A stretch of 64,000 nucleotides of DNA, from assembly GCA_012103505.1 (NCBI GenBank), contig WLWP01000001.1, positions 3,348,001-3,412,000 on the forward strand, read 5' to 3'. Position 1 is the first letter of the stretch, and each line of letters opens with the position of its first letter. Origin of the DNA: Pseudomonadales bacterium (GTDB taxonomy: Bacteria > Pseudomonadota > Gammaproteobacteria > Pseudomonadales > Azotimanducaceae). The notes under the pieces are model-generated. The model ran no database searches and was not told the DNA's origin. It saw nothing but the letters and a program-made list of their open reading frames with translations. The position numbers and the translations under genes were made by a program. Positions 1-9,068 of this stretch are shown here, one piece after another.

Positions 1-1043
1 CTCACGGGATCTTTGAGCCGTACCAAAGCGATATCCGCTTCGAAGTGACCTTGATTGTCGAAACCAATATGGCGCCAGACACGTAACGGAGAATTTTTTT
101 CTCCCTGCCTTTCATTTGACGCTGGGTTCAAGTTCGTCCGCCCAATAAGAATCGTTGACTCGCTTGTTATCGCGCAATGGGCTGCTGTTAGAACCCAATA
201 GGGATCCAGCAAGGTACCCCCACAGAAGTTCTCGTACCGCTCTCCCTGTAAAGTTGAAAACGAAACGGACCATTCCATTTGCCCATCTTCTACCTTGGAA
301 CCGCCGACTATTTTCGGACTACCGTACTCGGCTCTTATTTGCGGGTCGTCTTCGACGATCGCAGTCCATAGTGGTTTTGTGCGAAGTGTGCCTATGTTTT
401 GATAAGCGATCGGTTTACCAGAGGCATCATATAGCAGCACCGTACTCGCATTCGATTGTTCGGAGACGGGGTCTAGATCATCAATCGGAGCTATTCCACG
501 AGCAACGGGTCGACCCTCGTGCAAGCGAGGCGAACTACGGAAAGTAACAGATGTATCGGGACAAAGTTGAAGTGCAGTTTCTAACTCCGGCCCCAAGTTG
601 CTCGCGTTGGCAGCAGAGAAATCAGAGTGCTGCGAGAGCCAGCGACCAATCAGAAAACGCGCACCATCATCTTGTGCCCATTCAATCAGGTTGCTCACTA
701 ACGGTTCGAGTTCGCGTGCGAGCGCATGCCCCGGGATACCCTTAAGCGAAAAGGAGCTTTCATCACTAAAACCTAATGGTTCGTCAATATCGAATTGGGC
801 TCTATCGGCCGCAACTAAGCCCGTCGCCTGACTTGCTTCCAACCCGACTAGCTCGCTCGCCTTTGCAAATATGGGTATCGTGATGCGAAGTGGTTTTTCG
901 GTTCTACAGGTATAAAACTCAAGACTACCCTCTACGCTGCGATCGCCACTTCGAAGCTCATCCATGAGCGTCGCAACATCAGCATACACACCCTGCAATA
1001 GGCAGCAGGAACAGAGGATTGAAGCGAGGATGCGAAATTTCAT
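1..1043 (-). CDS. Secreted trypsin-like (S1) serine protease zymogen, 3' end beyond window
   Basis: Only the first 347 residues are in the window; the gene continues past position 1. A signal peptide (about residues 1-21) is followed by a roughly 220-residue pro-region of no recognised family. A classic S1 protease start then follows: an activation-type K-IVGG at about residues 244-248, the CGGTLLD strand, the catalytic His in LTAAHC (about residue 289) and the catalytic Asp in ADIALVRL (about residue 337). The catalytic Ser would lie outside the window. The ATG overlaps the TGA of the upstream caspase/subtilase gene (ATGA), so the two are very likely translationally coupled. By family knowledge, S1 zymogens are activated by cleavage before IVGG; which protease does this here is unknown. 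The S1 fold call is strong, the physiological role open. Confidence 0.88.
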   Translation of the reverse strand, partial: MKFRILASILCSCCLLQGVYADVATLMDELRSGDRSVEGSLEFYTCRTEKPLRITIPIFAKASELVGLEASQATGLVAADRAQFDIDEPLGFSDESSFSLKGIPGHALARELEPLVSNLIEWAQDDGARFLIGRWLSQHSDFSAANASNLGPELETALQLCPDTSVTFRSSPRLHEGRPVARGIAPIDDLDPVSEQSNASTVLLYDASGKPIAYQNIGTLRTKPLWTAIVEDDPQIRAEYGSPKIVGGSKVEDGQMEWSVSFSTLQGERYENFCGGTLLDPYWVLTAAHCAITSESTILIGRTNLNPASNERQGEKNSPLRVWRHIGFDNQGHFEADIALVRLKDPV

Positions 1044-4000
1044 TCGTTCAGGCTCTTTCTCAACGTTTCTGATAGATCAGCATTCCTAAGAGTTTGTGCT
1101 GCAAACTCAAGGTGCCCATGCTCATTTCCCGCTCGTGCGAGCCTATTGAGCGCCCTTCGTACCACTTCATTCGTACTGTAGTGATAGAGGACTTCCGTTT
1201 CGAATCGAGCAGAATTCTCTGCCTGCTTGAAGAGCGATTCGTAGTCTTCGATGATATGATCAATTTCAGTACCTTCATCGTACAGCGTTCGAAAAAGAGG
1301 TAGCCGGTCTTCGTCGGAAAGACCGGAACGAGACTCAAATGACCCCAACGGTGCCTCAAGAAGACGTTTAGCGTCGATAATTCCTGAGCCATACCAATCT
1401 GCTCGCCATTCTTTGTCAGCACAAATCACGCCTTCAGGTCTATTTGTATCTTCGGCGGTCGGTCGCCAAGTTGCTGAATTTGCAGCCGCTCGGAATGCCC
1501 TAACCACATGACCTTGTTTGACTAACTGGCGGAATGCAGGAGAGTTTCGGTGTTTCGCAACCCAAAGCGCAGCAACACCAGTCGTAGTCGCAGTTGCGAA
1601 GGTGGTTCCTGTACCCATACCGATTGTAAACCCGTTCTCTTCATCAGCGCTTCCCCGCCAAACTGATTGTCCCGGCGCACTGAAATCGATTCGCGAGCCG
1701 AAAGAGCTGCCAGACCACGGCTCACATTGAATGTTGATGGCAGCAACGCCTATCGTCGAGTTGAATCGAGCTGGCCAAACTGTGAGGCCGACATAGTTAC
1801 CAGCGGCTGCAATCGTTAGGTAACCGTTCTTTTCTGCCTTCTTAACAGCTCGCCATAGTGTCCACGACGGTGGGCCACCCATGGCGATCGAGATAATCCG
1901 CGGGTTCCCTCTCACACGATTCTCGGCAACACGATAAATGGCCTCTGCGAGCTTCTTCTGGTTTAGAACCACCACAGAGGTGTGAACACGAATAGGAATC
2001 AATGACGCCCCAAGCCCCACACCCGTAACACAAGGCTCATGTACGTTGGGTTTCTGACACTCGCGAGGACTGACTATTGCAGTCCCGCTAGCTGTGCCGT
2101 GACCGGGGTTAGGAATAAAGCCGCCATCATCTAGCCGGTCTGAAGGATCTTCATCTCTTTCCACCAGGTTATACCCAAATTCGGGTAACACGGTTCTTGG
2201 GCCAGAACCTTCCTGAACGAGCTCCGGATGCTCCGTGTAGCCTGTATCTAGGTGCGCAATGTGAACCCCTCTGGCTTCCTCACCGTGAACTGCAGAGTTT
2301 GTCTCTTGCAGTAGCTCCCACGCACGCATTGCATTGACATATTCCAAACTCCATCTCTTGTTTGCTTCAGCGGCGGGATCGTTTTCGATCTCACCACCAC
2401 TTCGCGTTTGAGCCACATGATGCTGTTCGCTATCTATCGCAACCTCAAAGAGCGGTTCTACTTTGTCGAGGCCTAGCTCCGATTGAATGTCATATGCCTC
2501 ATCGAATGCCTCACCGATCGACACAGCTCCGGGTGCGGTACGCGCCAAATCTGTGTCCAGAAACGTAACGCCATCTTCGTACGAGATGGTATTACCACGC
2601 CAACAGGTCCGACCAGATTCAGAGCAAACTTGCGAACGACCGAGACTACGTTGAGGTGTCCCTATTGCTCCAAAGCCAACCAACCGTACTTGGTCCTGCG
2701 TCACGGTGAAGCGTTTCACGAGCGTTCCCCACTCCCCACGACCAAAGTCCTCTTCACGAGGCTCCAAATTCAGGATCGACTTAGCACGAAATTTTCGGGT
2801 GGACACAAACACTTTGATATAGTCTGTCTCAGAGAAGTTATCATCGCCAACAAATGTCATCAGTTGCTCGGATATTGATTCACCAAAGCCAAGTCTTTTG
2901 TTAACTCGCTTGTCCTCTACGATGTTCGACTTGCTGAGAAGAAACGATCTTACCCATATATCTTCCGTGTGATTGTTTGTTATCGTATATCGCAGAAACT
3001 TACCAGAAGGCACTTTCTCCCTAAGGACCTCGCCTTTCTCATCATCGACGATCACGCGCAAGCTAGCGAGTCCTGACGGCGTTGCGTTGTCCGCATTACT
3101 AAATCCGATAGTCTTCAGCCACATGACCCGCTTAAAAACGGCTTGTGGAAGTTCATCTAATGAATAGCGGGAACTGAGGATCGAGCCATCGCTCGCACTC
3201 AACCAAAACCCAGCATCGCTACTTCCATGCAACAAGACCTGAGCACCACGCGCTTGATCGATTTGCAAAACATCTGGATGCTCCTGAATGACCTGGCGCA
3301 ATTTCCGCAACTGACCATCGTCTTCAAAACCGCTTGGATCTACCCAAACTGAGATACTCTCGTCTACGCGGGTATCTTCTAGTACCGCAACGGCACTACC
3401 ACCTATCGAGCCTCGAACAAGAAAGGCCTTAGAAAACAAAGCCTCTGACTGCTCAACTTTGAGTTGGGCGATCGGATCAGTACGTGCGGCGTCTCCTAAA
3501 CTTTGATAAACGTCGAGGATATGATCCTGTTGAATTCCAACGGATGTGCCACCCCGAATGTCGAACATTCCCTCGTTGGCACTGTCTGGGGAAACTGAAA
3601 TGTAAAAGTCGGAGGCAACGTCATAGTCAAAAAAGACTGCGGGGCGTCTGCCGACGCCAGCGACTTCAAAAACGGGTGATTGATCAGGAAAACGTTCAGC
3701 GACTCCCGGCACAACCAAAGACTCAATTTCGGCGATAGATCTCGCACCCTTGAGATCCAATAGCGTCCGAACAAGAGTATAGGTAAATGCACCGTGTTCA
3801 GTGCCGCCGGAGTAGGTTTCATAGGCTAACCCACCTACTTGCGAAGCTGTGTAGATGGGATATGCCGCTCTTTCCTCCCAGGGATTTGCTTGTACGTGAC
3901 GATAACTCTGCTGCATCGAGTACTTTCGTTGGTATTTGTAATTCGCCTGGATCTCCAAGCATTTCGGATTGGCACTACCGCCTGCGGGAACTGGGCTAAA

Positions 4001-4498
4001 ACAGGTGTCGACGATAACCGTGAGTTTGTTTGAGCTCTCCCAAATTTGGCGAAAGATTTCGTCCAAATCATCATCCGACACAACTTCTTTACGATCGTTC
4101 GCTAACCAAACTTCGTCCAGCGCATCAGCTTCGTCTCCATTTTCATCCGGTATTTGCGACCCGTAACCCGAGTAATAGACTACGGTGATATCACCCTGCT
4201 CAACAACTTCTGCTAGCTTTGCAATTCCAGCGAGGATATTTGCCCGGGTCGCGTTAGCCCCTTTAATTTTAACGATGTCCCGAAAATCATGACGACCAGA
4301 GAGAAACGTAGCCATCAGGTCAACATCGTTAGACGTGCTGTAAAGTCGGGGTAGACCTTCAACAGGAGTGTCGCCTGCACCAATTAATACAGCCCGTTTC
4401 TTACCAACGGGATCTATTCCCCAAGCCGATAAAGAGTAAGACACCAAGATCAAACTTGCCGCAAAGATCTTTATCAATCGTCGACTCTTAAACTTCAT
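1040..4498 (-). CDS. Exported caspase-fold / subtilase (S8) fusion with altered catalytic residues
   Basis: 1152 residues with a signal peptide (about 1-27). A C14 caspase-like domain (about 33-290) has the p20 core: VVYYSGYGSQ holds Tyr112 where the catalytic His of SGHG is expected, while VDTCFS keeps Cys166. Residues 370-570 resemble the DUF4384-type region often found after bacterial caspase domains. From about 740 a subtilase domain follows: Asp751 in HLDTGY, His800 in GHGTASG, Asn901 in AAAGN, and GTGTTFATA with Thr966 where the catalytic Ser of GTSxA is normal. A short helical C-terminal tail follows. The gene is coupled (4-base overlap) to a trypsin-like gene. It may be a pseudoprotease scaffold or use unusual nucleophiles; the sequence alone does not decide. 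Fold assignment is solid, activity uncertain. Confidence 0.87.
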   Translation of the reverse strand: MKFKSRRLIKIFAASLILVSYSLSAWGIDPVGKKRAVLIGAGDTPVEGLPRLYSTSNDVDLMATFLSGRHDFRDIVKIKGANATRANILAGIAKLAEVVEQGDITVVYYSGYGSQIPDENGDEADALDEVWLANDRKEVVSDDDLDEIFRQIWESSNKLTVIVDTCFSPVPAGGSANPKCLEIQANYKYQRKYSMQQSYRHVQANPWEERAAYPIYTASQVGGLAYETYSGGTEHGAFTYTLVRTLLDLKGARSIAEIESLVVPGVAERFPDQSPVFEVAGVGRRPAVFFDYDVASDFYISVSPDSANEGMFDIRGGTSVGIQQDHILDVYQSLGDAARTDPIAQLKVEQSEALFSKAFLVRGSIGGSAVAVLEDTRVDESISVWVDPSGFEDDGQLRKLRQVIQEHPDVLQIDQARGAQVLLHGSSDAGFWLSASDGSILSSRYSLDELPQAVFKRVMWLKTIGFSNADNATPSGLASLRVIVDDEKGEVLREKVPSGKFLRYTITNNHTEDIWVRSFLLSKSNIVEDKRVNKRLGFGESISEQLMTFVGDDNFSETDYIKVFVSTRKFRAKSILNLEPREEDFGRGEWGTLVKRFTVTQDQVRLVGFGAIGTPQRSLGRSQVCSESGRTCWRGNTISYEDGVTFLDTDLARTAPGAVSIGEAFDEAYDIQSELGLDKVEPLFEVAIDSEQHHVAQTRSGGEIENDPAAEANKRWSLEYVNAMRAWELLQETNSAVHGEEARGVHIAHLDTGYTEHPELVQEGSGPRTVLPEFGYNLVERDEDPSDRLDDGGFIPNPGHGTASGTAIVSPRECQKPNVHEPCVTGVGLGASLIPIRVHTSVVVLNQKKLAEAIYRVAENRVRGNPRIISIAMGGPPSWTLWRAVKKAEKNGYLTIAAAGNYVGLTVWPARFNSTIGVAAINIQCEPWSGSSFGSRIDFSAPGQSVWRGSADEENGFTIGMGTGTTFATATTTGVAALWVAKHRNSPAFRQLVKQGHVVRAFRAAANSATWRPTAEDTNRPEGVICADKEWRADWYGSGIIDAKRLLEAPLGSFESRSGLSDEDRLPLFRTLYDEGTEIDHIIEDYESLFKQAENSARFETEVLYHYSTNEVVRRALNRLARAGNEHGHLEFAAQTLRNADLSETLRKSLNE

Positions 4499-4577
4499 TC
4501 AAGCGCTCTCCTCGCACTCGGAAAAATCTGACTCTCGACTACACCTAAACAAATTCTATCTTTGTTTACTTACTTGT

Positions 4578-4597
4578 TGTGTCACTTAGTTGACACA
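4578..4597. promoter_or_regulatory. Inverted repeat (TGTGTCA-N6-TGACACA) in divergent promoter
   Basis: Perfect 7-base arms separated by six bases, centred in the 100-160 bp region between the divergent caspase/subtilase gene and the exported membrane-anchored gene. Size and symmetry suit a dimeric repressor or activator that controls both directions. No cognate regulator lies nearby. Confidence 0.45.
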
Positions 4598-4659
4598 CTA
4601 ACGCACGTTGTTCGATGTTACTATCACCACATCAACTAGTAGGGACCTGGCGGCCGATC

Positions 4660-6522
4660 ATGATTCTCAAAGTCGCATCTAGCTGGAAATTACGACACCG
4701 TTCGACCTTAGCTCTCTACTTTTTGTCCGCACTATCGCTATGCTCTAGCGCATTCGCTTCTTTCGACGTAGCCTGCGTCCAAGGATGCATACAGCGACCC
4801 GACCTGAATAGAAGTCTCAACCTATTGTTTTTGGGAGAACACACACAAGAGGTTCAAATTCGTTGGGAGACAGAGTCTCCACCTCCAGATCAAAGTACGA
4901 TCTTTCTATACGAAGGCAATCCCGAGCAAACCGATAGTCTTGCAAAAAGAACTAGAGTTGAGCTATCACCAAACGGGGAGACCTTCAGCTTCCACAGAAA
5001 TATCTCAAAGGAACAGTTAGGTCGCGGAACATATATCGCCGTCCTCGTCGACGAGGGTGAAGAAGAGCGAATTCTCGATTGGCGTACTTTTCGAATACAG
5101 TACGCCAACAATGCCTCCGAGGAACCAACTACAATTGGTGCGAATTCAGTCGCTGTCATCCCCCAATACCTTCAGGTCCAGTCTGGACATGGCAATCTAC
5201 CGAAGCATGTGGGTGGAGACGAGCATGCATGGTGGACCCTACCCGGTGGCGCCGTCACAAACCTGGATCTAGATGGTGAGCACACAGGAGTACCCGGACT
5301 TAGCATTGCAGTGTCCAGTACTTGGAAGATCGATGACGATTGGCAATCCAGACTGACCGATCTTCTGCCAACTATTTCAGGTCACTTCGTCGACTTTGGC
5401 GATCTAAAGATTTATCAAACGCCAGATAGAACGCTTAACCTACCCGATACGGAAGTGATTATCGGTCACTACTACGGGGCGATCACTTTTTTCACAAATG
5501 CAAGCCACGCGAAAATCGGTGCCAGCGATATTGGTCGCTCAGGTAACCGTAAGTACCTGGCGCACGAAACATCAGCCGAAATTCGCCAACCCCAGCATCC
5601 CAGGCTGTGGTCCTCCTATAGTCGTAGGGAATACTCGGCCGATAGCCGACTACTTAAATTATTGCAAGACCAATACGACGAGGCCGGAAACGTACCCGGC
5701 TTGAGCCATCTCAATAGCAGCACAGGAGATGGGGGTAGTGTTATCTACCGAGCTGGGTTCGACATCAACATTCGACCTTGGCTTGCAAACGGAAGCCAAG
5801 ATTTTGTTGCTGGGTTAGTTGGTATTGACGTTGTTGGAGTTCGCACTGGTTTCGGTGACATCCGTATTCGTGACGATGGTCAAGGAAAAGGGCTATGCCA
5901 AATCGTGAGTTGCGATTCTTCAACTAGGCTTGGTCTGAACGAAGACCCGCGTGGCTACCGACTAGAATCACCGACCGCAATAGCTACAACTCAATCTGGC
6001 GCACTAACTCTACTGGGCGAGATTCCATCTGCTAGTAGAGATCCACTCCAGACAGATTTGCCAGACTTACCCACGTCGGCGACATTCGCTCTGGCGGCGC
6101 AGCTACGAGCTGGGGCACTTCTCGAAAAAGGCGGCTTTGTGCTAAATCGAAAAATCGTGGAACTAATACCGATCAATAGCTATGCACAATTCGTTGTGAA
6201 ATACACTGTTGCGATGATCCCCGAAGCTCGGCAAGCGGTTGTGGTTTCGACGGAGCAGAATCTTCCTAGCCCTGATCAGTTCGACACAAGCGCAATCGTC
6301 ACTCCCGGCAAATCAATATGGGGGGCCATCCAGCGGTTGTTTGGAACGCCACTCTTACTCTTGATTGGCGGTGTTCTTGTTTTCGGTTTGGCGCTTCTCT
6401 TTCCTGGTGTACGCAGCGTTGTAAACGCCTTGTTACAACTTGTCGCGACCGCTCTAAATTGGCTAAACCGTTTACTGAAACCTGGTCAGAAAGGGCCGCC
6501 GCCGCCAACTCAGCCCGACTAG
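4660..6522 (+). CDS. Exported protein of unknown function with C-terminal membrane anchor
   Basis: I do not recognise a family. From the ATG at 4660 the protein is about 620 residues with a good signal peptide (basic WKLRHR, then a hydrophobic run ending SAFA). An ATG 15 codons upstream (4615) is possible but adds a poor leader and lacks a ribosome site. The body looks beta-rich. A C-terminal hydrophobic segment (PLLLLIGGVLVFGLALLF) is followed by an amphipathic stretch and a PGQKGPPPPTQPD tail, suggesting a single inner-membrane anchor with the bulk in the periplasm. It is divergent from the caspase/subtilase-trypsin operon and shares its promoter region with an inverted repeat, so a functional link (substrate, receptor or inhibitor) is plausible but inferred only from position. 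Confidence 0.75.
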   Translation: MILKVASSWKLRHRSTLALYFLSALSLCSSAFASFDVACVQGCIQRPDLNRSLNLLFLGEHTQEVQIRWETESPPPDQSTIFLYEGNPEQTDSLAKRTRVELSPNGETFSFHRNISKEQLGRGTYIAVLVDEGEEERILDWRTFRIQYANNASEEPTTIGANSVAVIPQYLQVQSGHGNLPKHVGGDEHAWWTLPGGAVTNLDLDGEHTGVPGLSIAVSSTWKIDDDWQSRLTDLLPTISGHFVDFGDLKIYQTPDRTLNLPDTEVIIGHYYGAITFFTNASHAKIGASDIGRSGNRKYLAHETSAEIRQPQHPRLWSSYSRREYSADSRLLKLLQDQYDEAGNVPGLSHLNSSTGDGGSVIYRAGFDINIRPWLANGSQDFVAGLVGIDVVGVRTGFGDIRIRDDGQGKGLCQIVSCDSSTRLGLNEDPRGYRLESPTAIATTQSGALTLLGEIPSASRDPLQTDLPDLPTSATFALAAQLRAGALLEKGGFVLNRKIVELIPINSYAQFVVKYTVAMIPEARQAVVVSTEQNLPSPDQFDTSAIVTPGKSIWGAIQRLFGTPLLLLIGGVLVFGLALLFPGVRSVVNALLQLVATALNWLNRLLKPGQKGPPPPTQPD

Positions 6523-6564
6523 AGCCGATATTAGGTCGTGCTCGCCCGTATCCAAGGTCACGAA

Positions 6565-7431
6565 CTAAAAGACATCGCTCACCTCTTCTATCTTTTTGAC
6601 ATGCCTTAGCCAAAGGCCACCGCCTCCAGCTTTCGTCGGCTGGTACGATCGATGACCCAGTAACATCTGCACTCGGTCAGATTGTCCGGCGAGGTCCTCA
6701 TCAGAATAGTCAATGGGACTGGATTCTTCTGGCGTTAGCCAACCCGCAACAAAACTCAAGTGCATCGCGTTACGCCATTGATCAGCGGTCCGGTTAGCAC
6801 CTCCACCGTGGATTAACTTACCAGCGTAGATTAACGCATCACCCGGCTGCATCTCTGCTGGGAAGGATTCATCAGGTTTGGCTACACGTGATCGATCAGA
6901 CCATCGGTGGCTTCCGGGGACCACGCGCGTTGCGCCAAGTTCTTCGGTCATTTCATCCAACGCGATCATGGCGCTCAACGTCACCTCAGGACCGTTGGGC
7001 CAATCGATAGCGGAGATGGAGGGCCAGTTTTCACAGTCCCTGTGTAACATCTGTGCCTGCGAATTGGGCCCAATCAACATAGCTTGACCGGTATTCACCC
7101 AATACGAACCACAGTTAGGCAAGAGCACGGCGTCCGCAAGTGCGGCGTAGGTAGGATTGTCGAGCAGCTCGAAATACGCGGGGGAAACCCTGCCCAATGT
7201 CGAGAAGCGTATCGTGTTCGCACCGACGAAATATTTGCCAACCTCGCCCAAACCCTGGTCCGCTGCACCAGCCGCAAAGCTTTGTGCGTGATCCAAAATC
7301 GCTTCTCGCATCGTCGCTATAACATCTTCGGGGAACATACCCTCGACAATCAAACCGCGGTCTTCTTCCAGGGTTGTCAAAATCTCTGATAACTCGTTTG
7401 TCGCGCTGACCCGTCGCAATGCCATACTCAC
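6565..7431 (-). CDS. Phytanoyl-CoA dioxygenase (PhyH) family protein
   Basis: 288 residues, the normal length for PhyH-type Fe(II)/2-oxoglutarate oxygenases. The double-stranded beta-helix metal ligands are visible: His130 and Asp132 in MLHRDCENW and the distal His208 in KLIHGGGANRT, with a nearby Arg (214 or 220) for 2-oxoglutarate. VVPGSH is the usual PhyH core strand. These enzymes hydroxylate unactivated carbons of small molecules or acyl-CoAs; the substrate cannot be read from the sequence. The gene is monocistronic, convergent with the exported protein on its left and divergent from an enoyl-CoA hydratase gene 48 bases away. A role in the same catabolic path as that hydratase is inferred. 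Confidence 0.85.
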   Translation of the reverse strand: MSMALRRVSATNELSEILTTLEEDRGLIVEGMFPEDVIATMREAILDHAQSFAAGAADQGLGEVGKYFVGANTIRFSTLGRVSPAYFELLDNPTYAALADAVLLPNCGSYWVNTGQAMLIGPNSQAQMLHRDCENWPSISAIDWPNGPEVTLSAMIALDEMTEELGATRVVPGSHRWSDRSRVAKPDESFPAEMQPGDALIYAGKLIHGGGANRTADQWRNAMHLSFVAGWLTPEESSPIDYSDEDLAGQSDRVQMLLGHRSYQPTKAGGGGLWLRHVKKIEEVSDVF

Positions 7432-7479
7432 CTCACCTAAATCCCGGTATCCTGATCATAATCTTATGGGAGGATTATT

Positions 7480-8142
7480 TTGAGCGTTACTTTTTCAACC
7501 GTTGGCGACGTCGGCCACATTCAACTCGACGATGGCGCTAAGAACGTCATCAACCATGACGTTCTGGACGAACTGGAAGCCTGTTGGGCAGAAGCAAAGT
7601 CAAATTGTGGTGCAGTCGTACTATCAGGGAGACCTGGTAGTTTCTGCGCCGGTTACGACATCAAGGTGATGACCGAAGGTGGCGCAAAAGCGGCAGGAGA
7701 ACTCGGCAGTCGCGGTGGTCGTTTTGCCTTGGAACTCTTCGGCAGCGACCTACCGATCATTGGTGTAGCACAAGGTCATTGTTTCACCATAGGAGCAGTG
7801 TGGCTTGCCTGCTGCGACATTCGAATTGGCGAACCCGGACCTTACAAGTACGGTATGACAGAAGTCGCTCTTGGCGTCGGTTTTTCCGATTGGCCGCTGG
7901 AACCATTTCGTTCTCGGCTGAAGCCAGAACAACTCATTCCAGCCATCCTGCACTCTGAACTTTACTCGCCAGAAGGCGCAGTCGAGGCGGGGTTCATCGA
8001 TCAATTGGTAGCCGAAGGGGAGGGACTCGACATCGGTCTAGAAAAGGCAGCGCAACTGGCAAAACTACCTCGCAAAGCGTATGCAGCCACCAAACAAGTT
8101 CTACGACGTAAGTCCCTAGACATCATGGCAAAAGAGCTTTAA
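7480..8142 (+). CDS. Enoyl-CoA hydratase/isomerase (crotonase) family protein
   Basis: 220 residues, slightly shorter than typical crotonases (about 260). The start is TTG, chosen because a strong GGGAGGA ribosome site lies six bases upstream. Crotonase features: the FCAGYDIKVM segment corresponds to the FSAGADL oxyanion-hole region, and VAQGHCFTIGAVWLACCDIRIG matches the second oxyanion loop and helix. The Glu residues expected in canonical hydratases are not clearly present, so an isomerase, hydrolase or decarboxylase role is equally possible. It is followed after five bases by an LLM-class oxidoreductase with a GTG start, so the two form an operon, probably part of acyl-CoA catabolism. Confidence 0.87.
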   Translation: MSVTFSTVGDVGHIQLDDGAKNVINHDVLDELEACWAEAKSNCGAVVLSGRPGSFCAGYDIKVMTEGGAKAAGELGSRGGRFALELFGSDLPIIGVAQGHCFTIGAVWLACCDIRIGEPGPYKYGMTEVALGVGFSDWPLEPFRSRLKPEQLIPAILHSELYSPEGAVEAGFIDQLVAEGEGLDIGLEKAAQLAKLPRKAYAATKQVLRRKSLDIMAKEL

Positions 8143-8147
8143 CTCGC

Positions 8148-9068
8148 GTGAAAATATCAGTCGTCTTCCCGAACGTCTTATATCGAGAAGGGCCCGAAGG
8201 TGTTCTCAAACTCATCAAAGCCATCGAGGCAATAGGCTACGATGAGTTGGATATGTTCGACCATGTTGTCATGGGGCATCCAACCGAGACCCGCCGTAAA
8301 CCGTTCTATTCACCGACGATGCCCATCCTGGAAGCATTTATGGTGTTGTCATATGCAGCTGCAGCAACGACTAAAATAGGACTCGGTGTTGGCGTGCTTG
8401 TTTTACCCCAGCGCCAACCTACTTTGGTCGCCAAGCAGGTCAGTACACTCGACACTCTCTCCGGCGGGAGAGTCCGCCTGGGTCTCGGCATTGGATGGCA
8501 GCGTTCAGAATTTGAGGCGCTCGGGGAGGACTACGACACCCGTGGCCGCCGAATGGATGAGGCCATCGATCTTATGCGAGCCTATTGGCAGGATGAGCAT
8601 GTCAATTTCGACGGTACCTACTATCAAGCGAACGACATGGCGATGGAACCCAAACCACCACAAGGGGCAAGCATCCCAATATGGATCGGCGGGACTTGGC
8701 CTAAGTCATTGAAGCGTGTCGTGACTCACGGGGATGGTTGGTTGGGGATGAACGCCCCGGGAGATCCACCTTTGGCAGAAAAACTGGCATCTTTGTACCA
8801 GTTCGCGGAAGAACTCGGTCGTGATCCAGCCACAATTCGCCTGCAGATGGGATTGTCGCCTGACGCACTCGATCGAGAGAAGCGCACACGCTTCTATGCC
8901 GAACCCCAACTGTTACTAGACAGAGCGCTACAACTCAAAGAGATGGGCTTTGAACAAACCTCAATCGATTGTGTGCCGATTTTCCAGCAAGGCTACCGGA
9001 CGAGCGACGCCATGATTGAGTACCTGGCTCAGATCCATGAGACGCTCGCGCCTGCGCTCGCGGACTAA
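8148..9068 (+). CDS. LLM-class (luciferase-like) F420/flavin-dependent oxidoreductase
   Basis: 306 residues starting at GTG. Family hallmarks are the N-terminal KISVVFPN strand, the GLGVGVLVLPQRQPTLVAKQVSTLDTLSGGRVRLGLGIGW block (residues about 78-117) typical of bacterial-luciferase-like TIM barrels, and IPIWIGGTWPKSLKRV in the second half. The pattern is closest to the TIGR03619-type F420-dependent subfamily, but F420 versus FMN use cannot be told from sequence alone. The reaction is probably redox chemistry on a small organic substrate. It is co-transcribed with the crotonase gene and overlaps the convergent aldehyde dehydrogenase gene by four bases. Confidence 0.87.
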   Translation: MKISVVFPNVLYREGPEGVLKLIKAIEAIGYDELDMFDHVVMGHPTETRRKPFYSPTMPILEAFMVLSYAAAATTKIGLGVGVLVLPQRQPTLVAKQVSTLDTLSGGRVRLGLGIGWQRSEFEALGEDYDTRGRRMDEAIDLMRAYWQDEHVNFDGTYYQANDMAMEPKPPQGASIPIWIGGTWPKSLKRVVTHGDGWLGMNAPGDPPLAEKLASLYQFAEELGRDPATIRLQMGLSPDALDREKRTRFYAEPQLLLDRALQLKEMGFEQTSIDCVPIFQQGYRTSDAMIEYLAQIHETLAPALAD

